In this document: one piece after another, positions 46,866 through 60,452 of the stretch
How positions within the stretch are numbered: position 1 is the first letter of the stretch
How the letters are laid out: every line of letters starts with the position of its first letter
Source of the DNA: Hyphodiscus hymeniophilus
Lineage: Eukaryota; Ascomycota; Leotiomycetes; Helotiales; Hyphodiscaceae
Direction: 5' to 3'
DNA length: 64,000 nucleotides
Assembly (NCBI GenBank): GCA_016508695.1
Contig: VNKQ01000014.1
Location: 248,001-312,000 of the forward strand
Program-made: the position numbers and the translations under genes
The notes under the pieces: model-generated
Told to the model about the DNA's origin: nothing
Seen by the model: only the letters and a program-made list of their open reading frames with translations
Databases searched by the model: none

Positions 46866-47809
46866 ACTGGGAGCGCTTGGCTGATACGGTTAATGTGCTT
46901 GGGTGTGATGTTCTGGAAATCAAGGTTATCTTGGACTTAGACTGGGAGTGTGAATATCGATACGTTACCCTGGATAAGGAAAAACTATGGATGTATTTTG
47001 CAGTCAATGCAACCCTTTGCACTAAAAGCGCTGCAGGATGGATAGTAGGCCTGCATATGCGCTGGCGCTGCTCCGGAATTTATGACGTTCTTTGAAGATC
47101 CTTATTTTCAAAATGGATTCCATCCGTCTTTCTGCCCTTTCAACCATTTTTCATCATACCAGTACCAAAAAACAAGAAGAAAAAAAGGTGAGAGGGAAGG
47201 GGAGTAACCCAAAATTCTCCAGCGAGAAATCCATCAAGTAGGTAGATTGGTTTCAAACAAATGAGCATACCACGCAATGCAATGCGTTCATGCTTGGTGT
47301 TAATGTTAAGGTAGATATAACGATGCGGCTTGGCAGCTGACCCTGGGATGGAGCAACTCGAGATTGGAACGAAATAAAATTGGGAAAGCGATTATCAACC
47401 ATGGAGAATTTGACATCAAATGAAAGCAGGAACAACGGGTTAGGAAGAAAATCAAGGCTTTGTGATAGTTCCCATTGCTTTTGCCTCGATTGGAATATAT
47501 CAGTTGAAGAGCAATTGTACCACTCCAGCTATCTCGGGTCCTGCTTGGGAGATGTTGAGCGAAGTTCGCAGCCCATCTCCAAACGGAAATGAACGTTTGA
47601 CCTAGGCCCCACAAATAGCTTGACTTCAATTATGCCCTGACGTTCATAAGGGACGATCTCGTCATGCCGGACAGGCAACGGTGTTCAACACCGCAGTCAC
47701 TTATCATTCGTGGACATATGTGTGTGTAGTTAAATGATTCATGTATCTCGTCTAGGTACAGTATGCCATATATGCTATGCGTATTTCCGTTCCGGGTATC
47801 GTCCGTCCT
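46866..47809. other. Intergenic region between convergent genes
   Basis: 3' flanks of the annexin-like gene and of the small minus-strand gene. No gene supported. Confidence 0.5.
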
Positions 47810-48215
47810 CTACTTCCTGAACTGCTCAATCTTCTGCACCACCCATTTCATATTTCGATCAGATTGACTGTACGCCACCACCAGTCAGCAACCATATCAT
47901 ATCATATCATATCAAGATCCGACACGACAGAAGATTCCTAGATATGGATACTTACTGGGCAGCCTTCTTCAGAGGAGGTTCAACAGCCTGAAGGCCTCTC
48001 TTCGCATGGGGCTCTACTTTGGCCGCGTGCTTCTCGACCAGTGGCGACACACCTGCGAAGCCGCGGTTCCAGCGTGGTCCCCATTTCGCCGCTTGCATGG
48101 CTAGACGCTCTTCGGCGCCGGGGATGAAGAACAAGAGGGGAGAAGCCGTTGCCAGGACGGCAGCTCCGCCGATGACACCAGTCGAGCGGTTGAAAGTGCG
48201 GGCTTTGGGTATCAT
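47810..48215 (-). CDS. Small conserved-looking protein with one membrane segment
   Basis: Two exons, 48215-47956 and 47867-47810, joined over an 88-bp intron (GTAAGT...GTACAG), give 105 residues. The N terminus is basic with a hydrophobic stretch (GVIGGAAVLATASPLLFFIPG), followed by a polar amphipathic middle (EKHAAKVEPHAKRG) and, after splicing, the ending NMKWVVQKIEQFRK. Such a basic start plus short helix fits a mitochondrial or inner-membrane location, which is an inference. I do not recognise the family. The intron contains four ATATC repeats (47894-47913). Confidence 0.65.
47894..47913. repeat. (ATATC)4 microsatellite inside an intron
   Basis: Four exact pentamer copies within the intron of the small minus-strand gene. 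Confidence 0.9.
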
Positions 48216-49619
48216 GATTGCGGAGATATTGGGCAGATTGGATATAGGTAAGTGTGTAAGTGTTCGTGAGCCTGGCTTATTTATTGAATGTGCTGAGGTG
48301 ATGGTTTCGATGATAGAGAGGAGAATGAGAGGAAAGGTACGAAGGATGTCGTACCACTCAAGGGGTTAAATACCAGTCACCATCCCCTTCCCCGCACCTC
48401 CACGCGCGTGAGATCACACATCGCCGCTTCCAGCTGAGACGAGGGCGACGTCTGTGGTTGGCTGACGCATCAGCACCCTACGGCGGGCGGGGCGAATGGG
48501 GGCATGGGGAAGTGGGACTCAGACCCCACTGTGGGTCTGGGGGAGTGGGTTTCTGGGGGTTTGGAGACGTTTAGCGCTTAAAAGCAGCAACTTCCACCGA
48601 GACCTGGCCAATGACTCGTGGGCGTTGAAGTCTTGATTTGGTTGCATGTTGCATGTTGCAATTGAGGCACGTGAGATGAGTTTGGTGGCGAGGAGTTCGA
48701 AGTCTACGGATATTAGAACGTACACTCAACACCCAAGAATCAAGAATTCCGCAGCAAGGCTCTCTGTGCCTTCCACATCACAGTATATATACCGCCACCG
48801 TTAAATAATCGATCTCACGTTTAGTCGGTCTAATACAGCGAACAAAGAGCCAGGAAGGAAAAAGAGAGCGCTGGTAAGATACTAAATACCACCAGTGTAT
48901 GCGATAAATCCAACCCGAGTAGGAAAGTTGTCCAACTGACAAAGCTTACGTTAAATATGTAACGATCGAAAAGTCAACCTCCTGATCTTCTACTTCGCGT
49001 CTTTTGCACTCATATTCGGTGGATTATAGCTTGAGCAAATGTTGGTTCTGCCAAAACATATGGCACAAATATTGGTGTAGGTTCGATAGACTGGTTCCTG
49101 CATGAACATTGGCGTCTCATGGATGCGAAGGATCTCATGTAGAAGTACAGCTCAAGGCACAAACATGACAAGGCAGCTGTACAGAGCAAAGTTGATTGAC
49201 TTTGCTGTCTGTCTACTTATCATTTTATTCATCAAGACTGGATACGACACAAATATGGGACGGAACAGAATTAGCTGTTAAGGTTGAACGTATGTTTGCA
49301 CTTTCTTTCGTCAGTTTGGGACACTGGAACCCTTTCCTATTTGTCTTCTTTTGAAGCTCCACTTAGAGAATGAATTGTTGTCGTCGCTTAGCGAGTGTTT
49401 ACTTCTTTCCTCCCTCGTCTCAAAACTGCGGCCTTCCTTTCACGTCGAAGACGCCAAAAGGGCTGCCTACGTCATACCAAAACATAAGTATGCAATTGGT
49501 TCACGTCGCCTTAGTCTTTCGCGTTATATTTTGTGCAGCCGCGACAATAGTTCTTCAACTCCTTAAGTATTTACGTTGTATTGACCGACTCTATTTCCCG
49601 ATTCGAGACTATTGCAAAC
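48216..49619. other. Intergenic region of 1.4 kb
   Basis: Promoter of the small gene on the left and of the 2EXR gene on the right; a GC-rich block around 48400-48560. No gene supported. Confidence 0.5.
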
Positions 49620-50802
49620 ATGCCGTCACGAAAGCAATCTCCTCCTTCATCTTCTCCACACACCAAAGATGTCAAGCCTGGCAAAGCTGCTGCATCTGCT
49701 AAACGCAAAACAGCGGTTAAATATGGAAAGCGTTCTCGACCCTTGAAAGCTGGCAAAGTTATTGCGAAGCCCACACTTCAAGGTGACAAGCATTCACCGG
49801 CTGCCAGACCTTCCAGCGAGCTTGAGATAGCAAAGATCGCTCAGCCAGCTCTCACAACTAACACTCCACCAACATGGAGATTTGAACTTGGAAATAATCC
49901 ACAGCCATCCAGCCCCGAACCTCTCACAAAGGACTCTCAAATTGTCGAAAAAGTCTTTACTCTCTTCCCGAAGCTTGCTCCAGAGTTGCAGTTGAAAGTG
50001 GTACGCTCATTTTCACTTTTCTATCCCCAAAAATATCTCCCTACGACTCTCATTCAAGTATTTCTCACTTATATTCGCTAAAATGTACTTAATACAGTGG
50101 CTCTATGCGCTCCCTGGCCCGAAAGTCATCAGGATCGATTATTCTACATCAACAGACCAGGGCTATGTGAGCATACTTGTCAGAACTAGGGGCAAACGAC
50201 TGAATGCTTTCACTGACCGGATACCCCTTCTCTACACGTGTCACGATTCACGAGCGGTTTGCCTCAAATATTACAAGCTCTCATTCGGCGAGGTTCTCTG
50301 CCACCCCGTTTACTTTGACGCTGACCAAGACATCATCTTGCTCGCCGGCAACCAAGTCCTCTGGAGCCTTTGCGAACACCCCAAGTTTTCTCTGTTGAAA
50401 AAATATAAACTTCGCTTTCTGGCCGTCAACCCAATGGAGACCCAGATTTTCACAGCCTACTACCCTTATCATCTTGTGGAAGATGGTGGCTGCTGTGCGA
50501 GCATATGCTTGCCACTTGCCATCAAGGAACTTGCGACTTTGTTTCACATCACTTTCATTCACAACGTTGACTCTTCGTTCGCCTGGAAAATGGAGGAGTT
50601 CATATCACAACTCGAAGTCGACTTAGAAAAATTGGTACGCGAAGAGGAAGAGAATCAAAGCGCCATCAATTATGATACTCTGGCTCCCAAAAAACATTCC
50701 GACTTGTGGTCCATGCCAGAGTTCAGTGTACTGAAACTCAAAAGGAGTTCTTCCGAGACTGATGCCTTCAATTCTATATCGCAGAAGCTTTTGGAACTCT
50801 AG
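49620..50802 (+). CDS. 2EXR domain-containing protein
   Basis: Two exons, 49620-50000 and 50098-50802, give 361 residues; the 97-bp intron (GTACGC...ATACAG) splits LQLKV and WLYALPGPKVI. The first about 105 residues are basic and Pro/Ser/Lys-rich, with nuclear-signal-like stretches. The domain itself has the family pattern FTLFPKLAPELQLKVW, then LPGPKVIRI and, about 50 residues on, LLYTCHDSRAVCLKYYKL, followed by YFDADQDIIL. 2EXR proteins are abundant in filamentous ascomycetes, related to F-box-like regions, and of unknown function. The C terminus is charged. Identification is by these motifs. Confidence 0.85.
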
Positions 50803-51463
50803 GGCGTATTTAAGTTTAGTGGCATAGTACTGAGCAAACCTGATGGCTTGTGGGGAGCATGAGGGCAGCCGAACTTGACAGAAAGGTCATTTTCATAATC
50901 TTCTTGGTGGAACCCAGTGAATTACTTGAGCGCTATGGAATAGTGAAGCTGGCATTCATAGATTTACAGTACGAGAATACAGCGGTGGTCTTTGAAGTTT
51001 TTGGATCTTCGGTGCATGATATTATGCCGCAGTGAGGATCAGCAAGCACTGATATGATAACCTTCACTTGTTGCAATTGAGATGAGTTTGTCAGAGATCC
51101 CCTCAACTACGACTTCGACTGTAGCTATTATCCGATTAACCACTGTCTTTTAATTAGCAATCAAACTCAAAAGCTGTCCGCCATATTGCAGTGGCCGTGT
51201 CATTTCTACTGACGAGGCACAAAGATCTCAATATAGGATATATACACAATACATTCTTACTCACGAACACTGACAACCAGAAGACAATGGGAAGGTTACG
51301 ACGCAAGATTGAATTGAAGTCTTCTTAGCTGCTGACAAAGGTTAAGGGGCTTCATATTTGAGTCAATACTTGATTTCCAACTCGCCTCTAACCCCAAGAA
51401 ACTGAGGACTTTCCCAAAGCGTCTTTCGAACCCGAAGCAGCACTCAAGAAGCATTATCAATAA
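50803..51463. other. Intergenic region
   Basis: 3' flanks of the convergent 2EXR gene and MYND pseudogene. No gene supported. Confidence 0.5.
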
Positions 51464-52821
51464 TCATATGGCGAGGTTGCGCTCTCCCATGCATTCTCTT
51501 CCCTCCCGAGACGTGCCTTCTCCAATTCTTCGAAGAACTCCTCGAACTTTGCCTGGCACATGCATTACTTGAACAAACTGGGTCCGCACCCTCTCAATCT
51601 CATCTTCAAAATACTCAATGATATGCTCGTCAAGAGAGCTAATCTGGACCGCGATCTTCTGACGGATGAATTCGACAATAGCCTCCACCTGATGGGCAGC
51701 GACTGGCTTTCGATCTTGTCGGGCGACGATAATACTCCCAACTTTACCAGTATTCCGCTCCAGAGTGTGGATTCGACCGAAGGACGACCTCTCCCCTGGA
51801 TCTGTGCAGATGTTCAGAGTCGTGGAGCTCTCGTTGGTGCGCGGATTTATGCCAAATTCAACCTTCCATGCAAGCTCTCCCTTGCTCCATTCTTTCTTTC
51901 CACCAGGGAGGGCGGACGACCATTGGGAATCCCAGGGCTTGTGTGGCGCTGCTCGGAGCTGGCTCAAAGAGTTAGTCGCTATGCTCAATATCCTCTTCGA
52001 CATAGGCAGGCGCTCTCAAGAAATGTCTATCTCACATGCCATTGATCCTGACCGCCTGGACCTGCGCTGCAGGAGCGAACATGAACTCAGATAACGTCTC
52101 TCGAATGATCTGAATATCTGACTTGCATCCCAGGAAGCCGCTATCGAGGTTGATACCCTCATATCCATTGAAGAAGTCTATTACGACACGGAGATCTGAG
52201 GGCGTTGCATCTTGGTATGCAAAGGGCCCATCTTCGACTTCATCATCGTACTCGTCGGTGTCGTCGCTCAGGATGAGGATCGGGCCCTTCTAGTCATACT
52301 TTGGCTCGCTCTTCAACAAGTTCACAACACAGATATTAGACTTGACATCTTGCTGGTCGGTAGCCACAGTTCGGATATTGTGGTCGAGATCGAATCTGCG
52401 GAGCTTGGGGTTTTTGATGCCAGATAACGACGGATTGGGATGTCGACTTTCTTTGAAGTGATGAAATCTCCCACGTGACGATCGTCCAAGCGCTGTCCGC
52501 ATCAGATCCAGACCATCTAAGCTTTCTTCTCATCTACAGGTAAGAGAATAGCAAGTCTGTGGGTATCCGAGGGGCGATCATTGGCAGCGATGAAGATAGT
52601 GTATTCCTTGCAGATGTGCTTGTGACAATTCCAATCCTCGGTTTGACAGGACTTGCTGCAGTAGACTGTGGCTCTGCAGCCTGTACACTGTCATACGTGG
52701 TGTCATCATTTGGGGGAGAGGCATTGCAGAGGGTGCACTTTGGAGGTGGTATCTTGTCTTTTATCTCGGAGGAATGGGGAGGGGTCGGAGAACTTGAGTG
52801 GTGTTCCACCTGGGAGACCAA
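51464..52821 (-). pseudogene. MYND-type zinc finger protein pseudogene
   Basis: The minus strand from the ATG at 52821 begins with a Ser/Pro-rich start and CTLCNASPPNDD. About ten codons on, the MYND finger continues only in a neighbouring frame (CTGCRATVYCSKSCQ then TEDWNCHKHICKEY, near 52600-52690), so a frameshift splits the finger. Downstream, stops appear after EKKA and MVWI. Another frame change leads to LRRFDLDHNIRTVATDQQD, and a TAG falls at 52291-52289 between KYD and KGPILIL. The remaining sequence (FAYQDATPSDLRVVIDFF and so on) is well preserved up to VQAVRINGM; after another shift the last 180 codons (51464-52003) are fully open, including GSIIVARQDRKPVAAHQVEAI. The architecture matches a MYND-finger family expanded in some ascomycetes. 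The gene lies 1.2 kb from the right AT-rich island. Confidence 0.72.
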
Positions 52822-54039
52822 TGCTACGTGATCAATTAGTTGAGCTCATTCTGAGCGTGAGGTACATTAAGTGTGAGTGGTTGAGAAGACTTACTTGGAG
52901 ACTACCGAGAAGATCTTCAAAGGGAGTGTTTGGTATGAAGTGAGGCACTGTTTTTTAATGGTTAGTCCTTCGTATGAGTATTGATTCGGTTTTTGAGCCG
53001 ATAAATTGAAAACTTACTCAGACCACACTTTGCTTGAAATTAGTAGGGAGAATGTGATCTGCGTGCCGGGTTTAATACTTAATCGCTCAAGACGCGGCTG
53101 AACTGCTGTTGAGTATAGAGGGTCAGTAATTATAGGCGGGATGGGAGATCAGTGCTGACGGGATAAGAAATCGGGCTAGAGCTGGAATAAACTTGTCGCA
53201 CGACGAGTGTGCCAGCCGTCTTTCAATCTTGATGAACTGAGGCCTCGTTAGTGATTCCCAGAATACTAATTCACTTCTCCAGTCATAGAGCCTGGAAAGC
53301 TTCTTATTAATTTTGTTGCACATCGCGAAAGTTGTTGAATTTCGCTTATTCTTCAGCGGGTCTTCAGGAGTCAATCTACTTCCTCGGTAGGTAAATAGTA
53401 GCGAGCAATTGATAGAAGATGGCCTCTTCCTTTCTACTCTTCCTTATTGAAAGAAATTCGCTTGATGAGATTAGCAAAGCAAACCTGCTCCCGAAGAGTT
53501 ATTCTTTGAGTGGGCTGGATATATTCTCTTGTAGTGGCGTCTGTCGAAGATGCTTCGGTGTTCGACCAGGCAGGTGTCGGAAAAGGGTGTCACGTGTATG
53601 TAGACTTTGCTCCAATTTGAGCCTGAGGCGTCAGACTCAAAGTTTGCCTTGACAGGATTCCAGTTTTTGAGTTAACTATTGCGTTCCATTCTGAGAGAAG
53701 TCCAGCCCTGGCCTAGGCTAGGTGACCTAAAAGGAGGGAATACAAGGCTGTGATGATTTACAAGTTTTCAGGAGATCCTCGCTTATTTTTAACAAGATGT
53801 TCTTAGACGGTGCGGAAGGGTTGTTCCGGAAACCTAAGGACCCAAAAGAACCGTATGCCTGTTTTCTATACCCTCTGACCGCCAAGAAGTCATGATCAGC
53901 TATCCAAATACTTTAACGACCTTGATAATCTCAATCATTTTCGCTTTTTAGCGCTTTCTTGTAATCCACTTATTTTGATCTTCAAGAAGCGCCCCTCTTA
54001 GGCACTTCCCCGGGCTGCTAAGCTAAGACAAGAACGTGC
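52822..54039. other. Transition zone into the right AT-rich island
   Basis: No supported gene. Small frames at 53123-53374 (minus) and 53419-53652 (plus) look plausible in composition but show no domain. GC falls sharply after about 53.95-54.1 kb. Confidence 0.45.
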
Positions 54040-57000
54040 CCCAAAGGTACTATAGTTGTAAAGATAGGGAAGTCACGAGGGGTCTTTAGCTTGCGGCCTA
54101 GTCTTTAAGGTACTAACTTGTATTTAGAGAAACCTTATAATAGAATAAATAATTATCCCTTTTCTCCCCTTATACCGATATAAATTTGTAAAGCTTAATA
54201 CGGGGGAATTACAAAATTAATCTTTAAGGTTATTAGATTATATTTATTTTATTCGAACTTCTTTTAACGATAAAAAACCCTATTATTAAGACTTTACTTT
54301 AGTATTAGTTATAAAGTTAGTTTGCCCCTTTATTATAATATTATATACCAAAATACCTTTTACTTCCCTAAGAACCTTTATAAACTTAAAACTATTAAAA
54401 TACCTTAAACTCTTTATTTACTAAACTCTCGAAATACTTTTAACTCTCGAGTTTTTATTTATATAATATTAGAATAAGAGAGTAAAAAACTAAAAGGATT
54501 AATTCTATTAGTTAAAGTTTCTTTATAATACTTGTTTCCCTTAAACTTCTCTTACCTCTTACTTACTTTCCTTAAACCTTATACTTATACCTTTTCTTAA
54601 GATAAAGAAAGACCCTACTCGCTTAATTTAAATTCGAAAGAAAAATTATTAAATTCCCCTTTTAACTTTATATTACTATCTTTTTTTATAACTTTAAAAA
54701 AATAGTCTTTATCTTCTTTAAAACTTAAAGACTCTTTTAAAAAAGCTATTTGATATTTTCTTTATTAAAACTTTACTTTATTACTTACTTTAATTAAATC
54801 TCTTATAAATATACAAACCCTATAATCCGAAATAAATAACTTAAGGGAATATTTTTACTTATTTAAATTCGAGCTATTATCCTTTTTATAAATATTACTC
54901 TCGAGAGCTTAAAAAGCAAGTAAAGCTAAATATACTAAAACCTAATAGCTTTATAAGTAAGGCCCTTTATATATATAGTTAGAAACTAACTTTATTACTC
55001 GAATATTAAGTCGCCTTATTACTTCCTTTATAAAGTCGGGTAATTTAAGTAATAGAGATAATAATATAAGTTTAAGAGTAGCTATAAGGTTACTAGAGAA
55101 TTAAGACTTATTATATAACTTAAAATTAGATTTTTTCGAGTTATTTTATTTTAATTATTTAAATATACCCCTTATATAAGTAGCTAAAATATTTACTCTT
55201 TTTAACTTTTCTATTATAAGTAGATATATAGGGGATATACTAGCCTTCTAATAGCTAGCTTATTTTATATATAACTTTAAAAAGGTATTAGTAAAACTAT
55301 TATTACTTAAAGACTTTTTAGAAGTAATTAAGGTACTCTTTAAAGGTAAAGCTACTAAGCAACTAGACTTAACCCTATAAGTAAAAATAATTATAAATAA
55401 CCGCGAATATATAAAATCTATAAGTATATAAGATATTAAAGAATAGTTAGTTAAGTAATTTCTTATATTAACTCTTTAAGTATAAGAGGTTTTCGTATAA
55501 ACTAAAATTAATTCGTTAAAATAAAAGCCAGATAAGTTACTTTAGTAATACTATTAATATGCTTTAAATCTTTTAAGATATACTTATTTTAAAGACAAAC
55601 CTTAGAAAAACGCTTTACTTTTAAAACCTCTTATTAGTATAAAAACTATAATATTAAATATTGTTATTATTACTTTTATTAAAGGAATTTATAATAATTA
55701 ACTTTAAAAGATTTTAATTTCAAAAGATATTATAATATATAAAGTACTATAGAAAGCGTATAAGATTATTTAAGCGGCTTAACGATCGATTATAATAGAA
55801 AAATAATATAAAGAGGAAATAATAAAGAAGAAATATCTTAAATAACTTAAGAATTTCGTTTTCCTTTAAACTAGAAAACTTATATTAGTTATACTTATAA
55901 AATAAGTATTAAATTAGTATTAGACCTTTACTTTACTATATAGTTAGCTATAAGAAAGCTACTAATCTTAATATTAGTTTTATTTAGTGCCTCGAGAATA
56001 ATAATTCCCTTCGAACAACTAATAGTAAAGCTAAGGGTTCTAATAATAAAACGGAAGAAGATAATAATAGAGTATATATAGTTAGTAATAAAGTTCGAAC
56101 AACTAGTAATAGAGTTTAAACAATTAGTAATAGAACTCGAGTAATTAGTAATAGATTTTTAATAACTAATAGCGTAGTAATTCGAATTTACCTCTCTAAA
56201 CTAGCCAAAACAATATAGGTCGCAATAGCTACTCTAAGCTAGCCTTAACTATATATAATTTTAGACCCTTAACTATATTAAGCTATATACCCTAAGTAAA
56301 TACTCGCTAGCTATTAATATTATTACCCCCTCGGTTATAATTATAAAATCCTTATATTAATTAATAATATATTTATAATAGCGTAAAAGATAGGCTATTA
56401 TATCTAAGTTATAAGTAGCTAAGTTATTAGAAAATAATATATAATAATCTTCTCTTATAATTATAAGAGTAAGCCTATTTTAAGTCGATTGTATTTAGAG
56501 TAACAAATATAATAGTATACTTTATAAAGCTATTATAGACTTTAAGTATAAAATAATAAGGTAAGCCTAGCGAGTAGACTATAAGTTTATATAAATTCGC
56601 TATAAGCTTAAGGTCTTTTACTCCAATCTTTACCCTTACTTTAAAAATAAACGTAAAAAACCTTATATTAATAATAAAGGTTAAGAAAGAGAAGGAGCCT
56701 AAGCTACTCCTAGCTATACTTATAATAATAAGCAAAAGAAAATTAATAGAAACTATAAAGGCCTGAGAACCTTATTTAAGAGATATTATTATATCCCTTA
56801 ATACGTTTATAATAAAACTAGCTAAAAAACGTTAAAGAGTTGTAAATATAATATAATTAGAAAATAGTCTTAATAAACGAGTAACCTAATTTGCCGCCTA
56901 AAAGTCAAAGTCTTTAAAAATTATAAAAAAAACTATTTAAGAGCTTTGCGAAATTGTTAGTAAATAAAGAAAAGGCCTTATTAGCTATATTAAGCTAATA

Positions 57001-58451
57001 GAATAAATATAAGTACTTATTAACCTCCTTAACTTATTTTAGATTTCTTAAAACCTTTTAAAAGTTTTTAAAAAAATATTTACCCGGGTTAATAAAAAGA
57101 AATAGAAAATTTCTTAAGCTACTTAAGGGAAAGAAAAGGGACCCTTATATATAATTACTCTTAATAAACTAGTAAAACTATTATCCTTAAAGGGTAAGTA
57201 AATAAATTTTAGGGGAATTACTTAAGTATACTTTAAGGAAGTAAGTATAAGAACTTACTTAAGGGACGAGAAAGCAAATATAAATTAAATAAAGAATATA
57301 TTATACTTTATTATTTATCTAGATAATAAGGCATTTAAAATTCTAGTTATAGTTAAAGCTAAGTAAAGAGTAATATAAAAGAGAGTAAACCTTCTTATAA
57401 GTATTACTTATACAAATTAAAAAAGTAAACTTAACTTAATATCCCTAAGTCTAATAAACGCTATAAACCTTACCCTTATAATACTAAGAGAAAAAGGCTT
57501 TACTAGGCTTACTATAAATATAGTTAATAGAATCTCTTTAGAGTTAAACTATTATATAACCTTTAAGATAAAAATACTTAGAATTTAGAAAATAATATAT
57601 ATTTTCTTTCGACTTTTATATAAATTATTAAATAAAGAGTTAAGCCTCTTATTAGGACTTCCTTAGCTTTATAATATTAATATAAAGATTATAATTTAAA
57701 AAAGTATAATAATAATTAATAATATAACTAAAGGAGAGAAGTTAATTACTATTTAGGGACTTACTTTTATTCTCTTTTTAAAATATTAGCTTATCCTTTA
57801 CTTATTTAACCTAACTAATAAAAAGTACTTATTAGTATAAATCCCGGTTTATTTTTACAAATTTAATAAGAAACTAGTAAAAGTAGAGGTCTTAGAGTCT
57901 AAAGTAATTATTCTAATATAAATAAAGTTAGAGAATAATATTAATACTTTAAAAGAATTTAATATTTCTTATAACTCTTTTACTAATAGCGCTTTAAAAA
58001 ACTCTTAAATTAATAAAGACTTAAATAAGTTATAAAAGGGCTTAAATAAAGAGGGAAGACTATTTTAATGGGTTCCCTTCTAAGTATAAGAAAATAAGAA
58101 AGTCGGGGTTATAATAAGCCTTTATTTATAAAAGAAAAAGAGTATAAGCTAGTTAACTTTTACTCTTTCGTATTATAAGGTAAAAAAGAATTTAAATAAG
58201 AAAAGGCTTTTTCTCCTAATAAGTATATAACTCTAAAATTTATTACGCTAAAGTAATTACTTATAACTTTTACTCCTTATTACTTACTTTATATTATAGA
58301 ATTAATAAAAGAAAAAGAAGTAATCCTTTAGTTATCTTTAATAATAAAACGTCTTTATATAAGGAAAGTATTTATATATATAAAGTATCTTTATAAGGGG
58401 GGCTTTATAGCTAAGAACGAGTCTAGGGTTATTAATAATTATAGACTTACC

Positions 58452-58895
58452 TAGGCTGGCCAGACCAGACTATAGTCTTTAGACTAGACTAGACCGAACC
58501 GTCTAATAGTCCGCAAAAATTATTTAGGACCAAACCGTTTATATAACGGTCCCCAAATTTATTTAAGACCGGACTATAATAGTCCTAAAAAAATTTAGGG
58601 AGACTGTTTATAATTTAATTAATTAAATATTAATTATTTTTTAATTTTAAATATTATATCGTTACTCTTAAGCGTTACTCTATAACTTTTATATAAAAAC
58701 TTTTTTAATTTTATATACTAATAAAGACAGTCTAATTATTTATAACGGTCTAGACCGAACCGAACCGTTTATAGACTAGACTATAGGACCGCGGTCTAAA
58801 TACGGTCCCTAAAACCCTAAATTTTGAGACCGGACCGTTTTACGGTCCCCAAAAAACCCTACGGTCTAGACCGGACCGGACCGTCGGCCAGCCTA
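58452..58895. mobile_element. hAT-like MITE (444 bp) nested in the Gypsy relic
   Basis: Terminal inverted repeat TAGGCTGGCC at 58452 is matched by GGCCAGCCTA ending at 58895. Both ends are flanked by the identical 8-bp direct repeat GACTTACC (58444-58451 and 58896-58903), the target-duplication length of hAT elements. The interior has no coding capacity and holds many subterminal ACCGGACC/GGTCTAGACC-type motifs in both orientations. Confidence 0.85.
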
Positions 58896-59965
58896 GACTT
58901 ACCTAGTTAATTAAGTTAAGGTTTTATAAATTAAAGGCTCCCCTAGTATTACAAACTAGATTTATAATATATATTAGGGTACTTTTAAGTTATATCTCGT
59001 ATCTCTAAAGAGTTAATCTTTTTAGACTTATTATACTAATATTAATTTACTAATCTCTATTATTATAATCGTTTTTAAATCTTTTGCCTAAACTATTACT
59101 TGGGGTTATATATATTTTTCTTATAAACCCGGCCCTAAAAAGAATAAGTACCTTATAAAGCTTCTTTACCCGTCGTTTAATTATATACTTACTTATATTA
59201 TAAGACTTATAAAAAGAAGTAAATATATAGTTCGACTTTATAAGAATTTAACTAAGGGAAGTTATTCTTACTTTAAAAGATATAACTCGAGTAAAACGAC
59301 TTTTTTATACTTATTGAGAATTAAATATAATAAAATTATATAAGATTTTAGTTACTAATCTATACGAATATTATATACGCTTAAAGGAAAGTACTTAACC
59401 TTATTTAGTAAAAGTATAAAGAAAATAGCCTCTTATATAAAAAGCCTAGTTAAATAAGATAATTTAAAAAGGTTTAAAGTATAGATTTTTTAAGAAGATA
59501 ATAGTCGCAAATAAGGAATTATTAGACTAGAACGTATAAGCTATCCTTATAAATAAGTTAAAAGAATTTAAGGCAAGAAGTTAAGAGTTCCGGGTTACTT
59601 TTAATTACTAAAATATAAAAGAAAATATCCCTAGTTACTATATTATTCTAATATTAAAAGCTTATAATTATCTTTTATACTTAGATTATAAATACTACTT
59701 TTACTTTAATCTTAAATATATATATTAATTAATTAGAATTTACTCTTTATACTAATATTACTTTATATTTTTTATTTTAGAGATTAGATAACTTTAGCTT
59801 ACCCGAATATTATAAGGGTTAATTACCTTAGCTTTCTTTATAATAGAACTTATATATATTGCTCTAGGGCCTATTCTAGCCTTATATTAGAATAATAAAT
59901 TATAATCTTTCCTTAAATTATTTCTTTTCTTATTTACTAAAGACTAATTACTCGTATATAAGTTT

Positions 59966-59989
59966 TATATAAATAATATCTTTTTAGGG
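59966..59989 (+). pseudogene. Reverse transcriptase active-site relic
   Basis: Plus-strand codons read Y-I-N-N-I-F-L-G, equivalent to YVDDIFLG after G-to-A transitions in the Val and both Asp codons. Confidence 0.6.
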
Positions 59990-60452
59990 ATAAAAGACTT
60001 CCTTACGGCCTACGCCTTTCTAAAATAATATCTCTTACTCTAACTTTTATAGTTATAACTAAAACTTTTCTTTAAAAAGTTTAAGTTATTTACTAAGACT
60101 ATTTTAGCTTTAAGAATTAAATATAAGGTTAAAGGCTTACTTTAGTACAAGCTAGGGTATACTAATAGGATTAGGAGCTTCTTAACCCTAAGAGATCTTA
60201 TAAATATACGAAAGTTTTAGGGAATAATATAAATTATTAAAAGATAAATTAAAACTATCCCGTTTATTAACCCGCCTTATAAGAAATATATTATAGAAAT
60301 AAGAAAGCTTAGAGTAGCTAGCTTTTAAGCTAATAAAACAAAAGGTAATAAAAGTAATTAATATATATAGCTATAACTATAAATTTATAATATTATTCTT
60401 TTTAAATACTTTATTATATAGAGTAAAGTATATTATTTTATAAATTTAAAAC

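Noticed and set aside
48521..48540. Short inverted repeat CAGACCC...GGGTCTG
   Set aside because: Only 7-bp arms with a mismatch beyond; too common by chance to call a regulatory site.
56475..56735. 86-codon minus-strand frame in the right AT island
   Set aside because: Composition-driven; the surrounding relic coding is on the plus strand.
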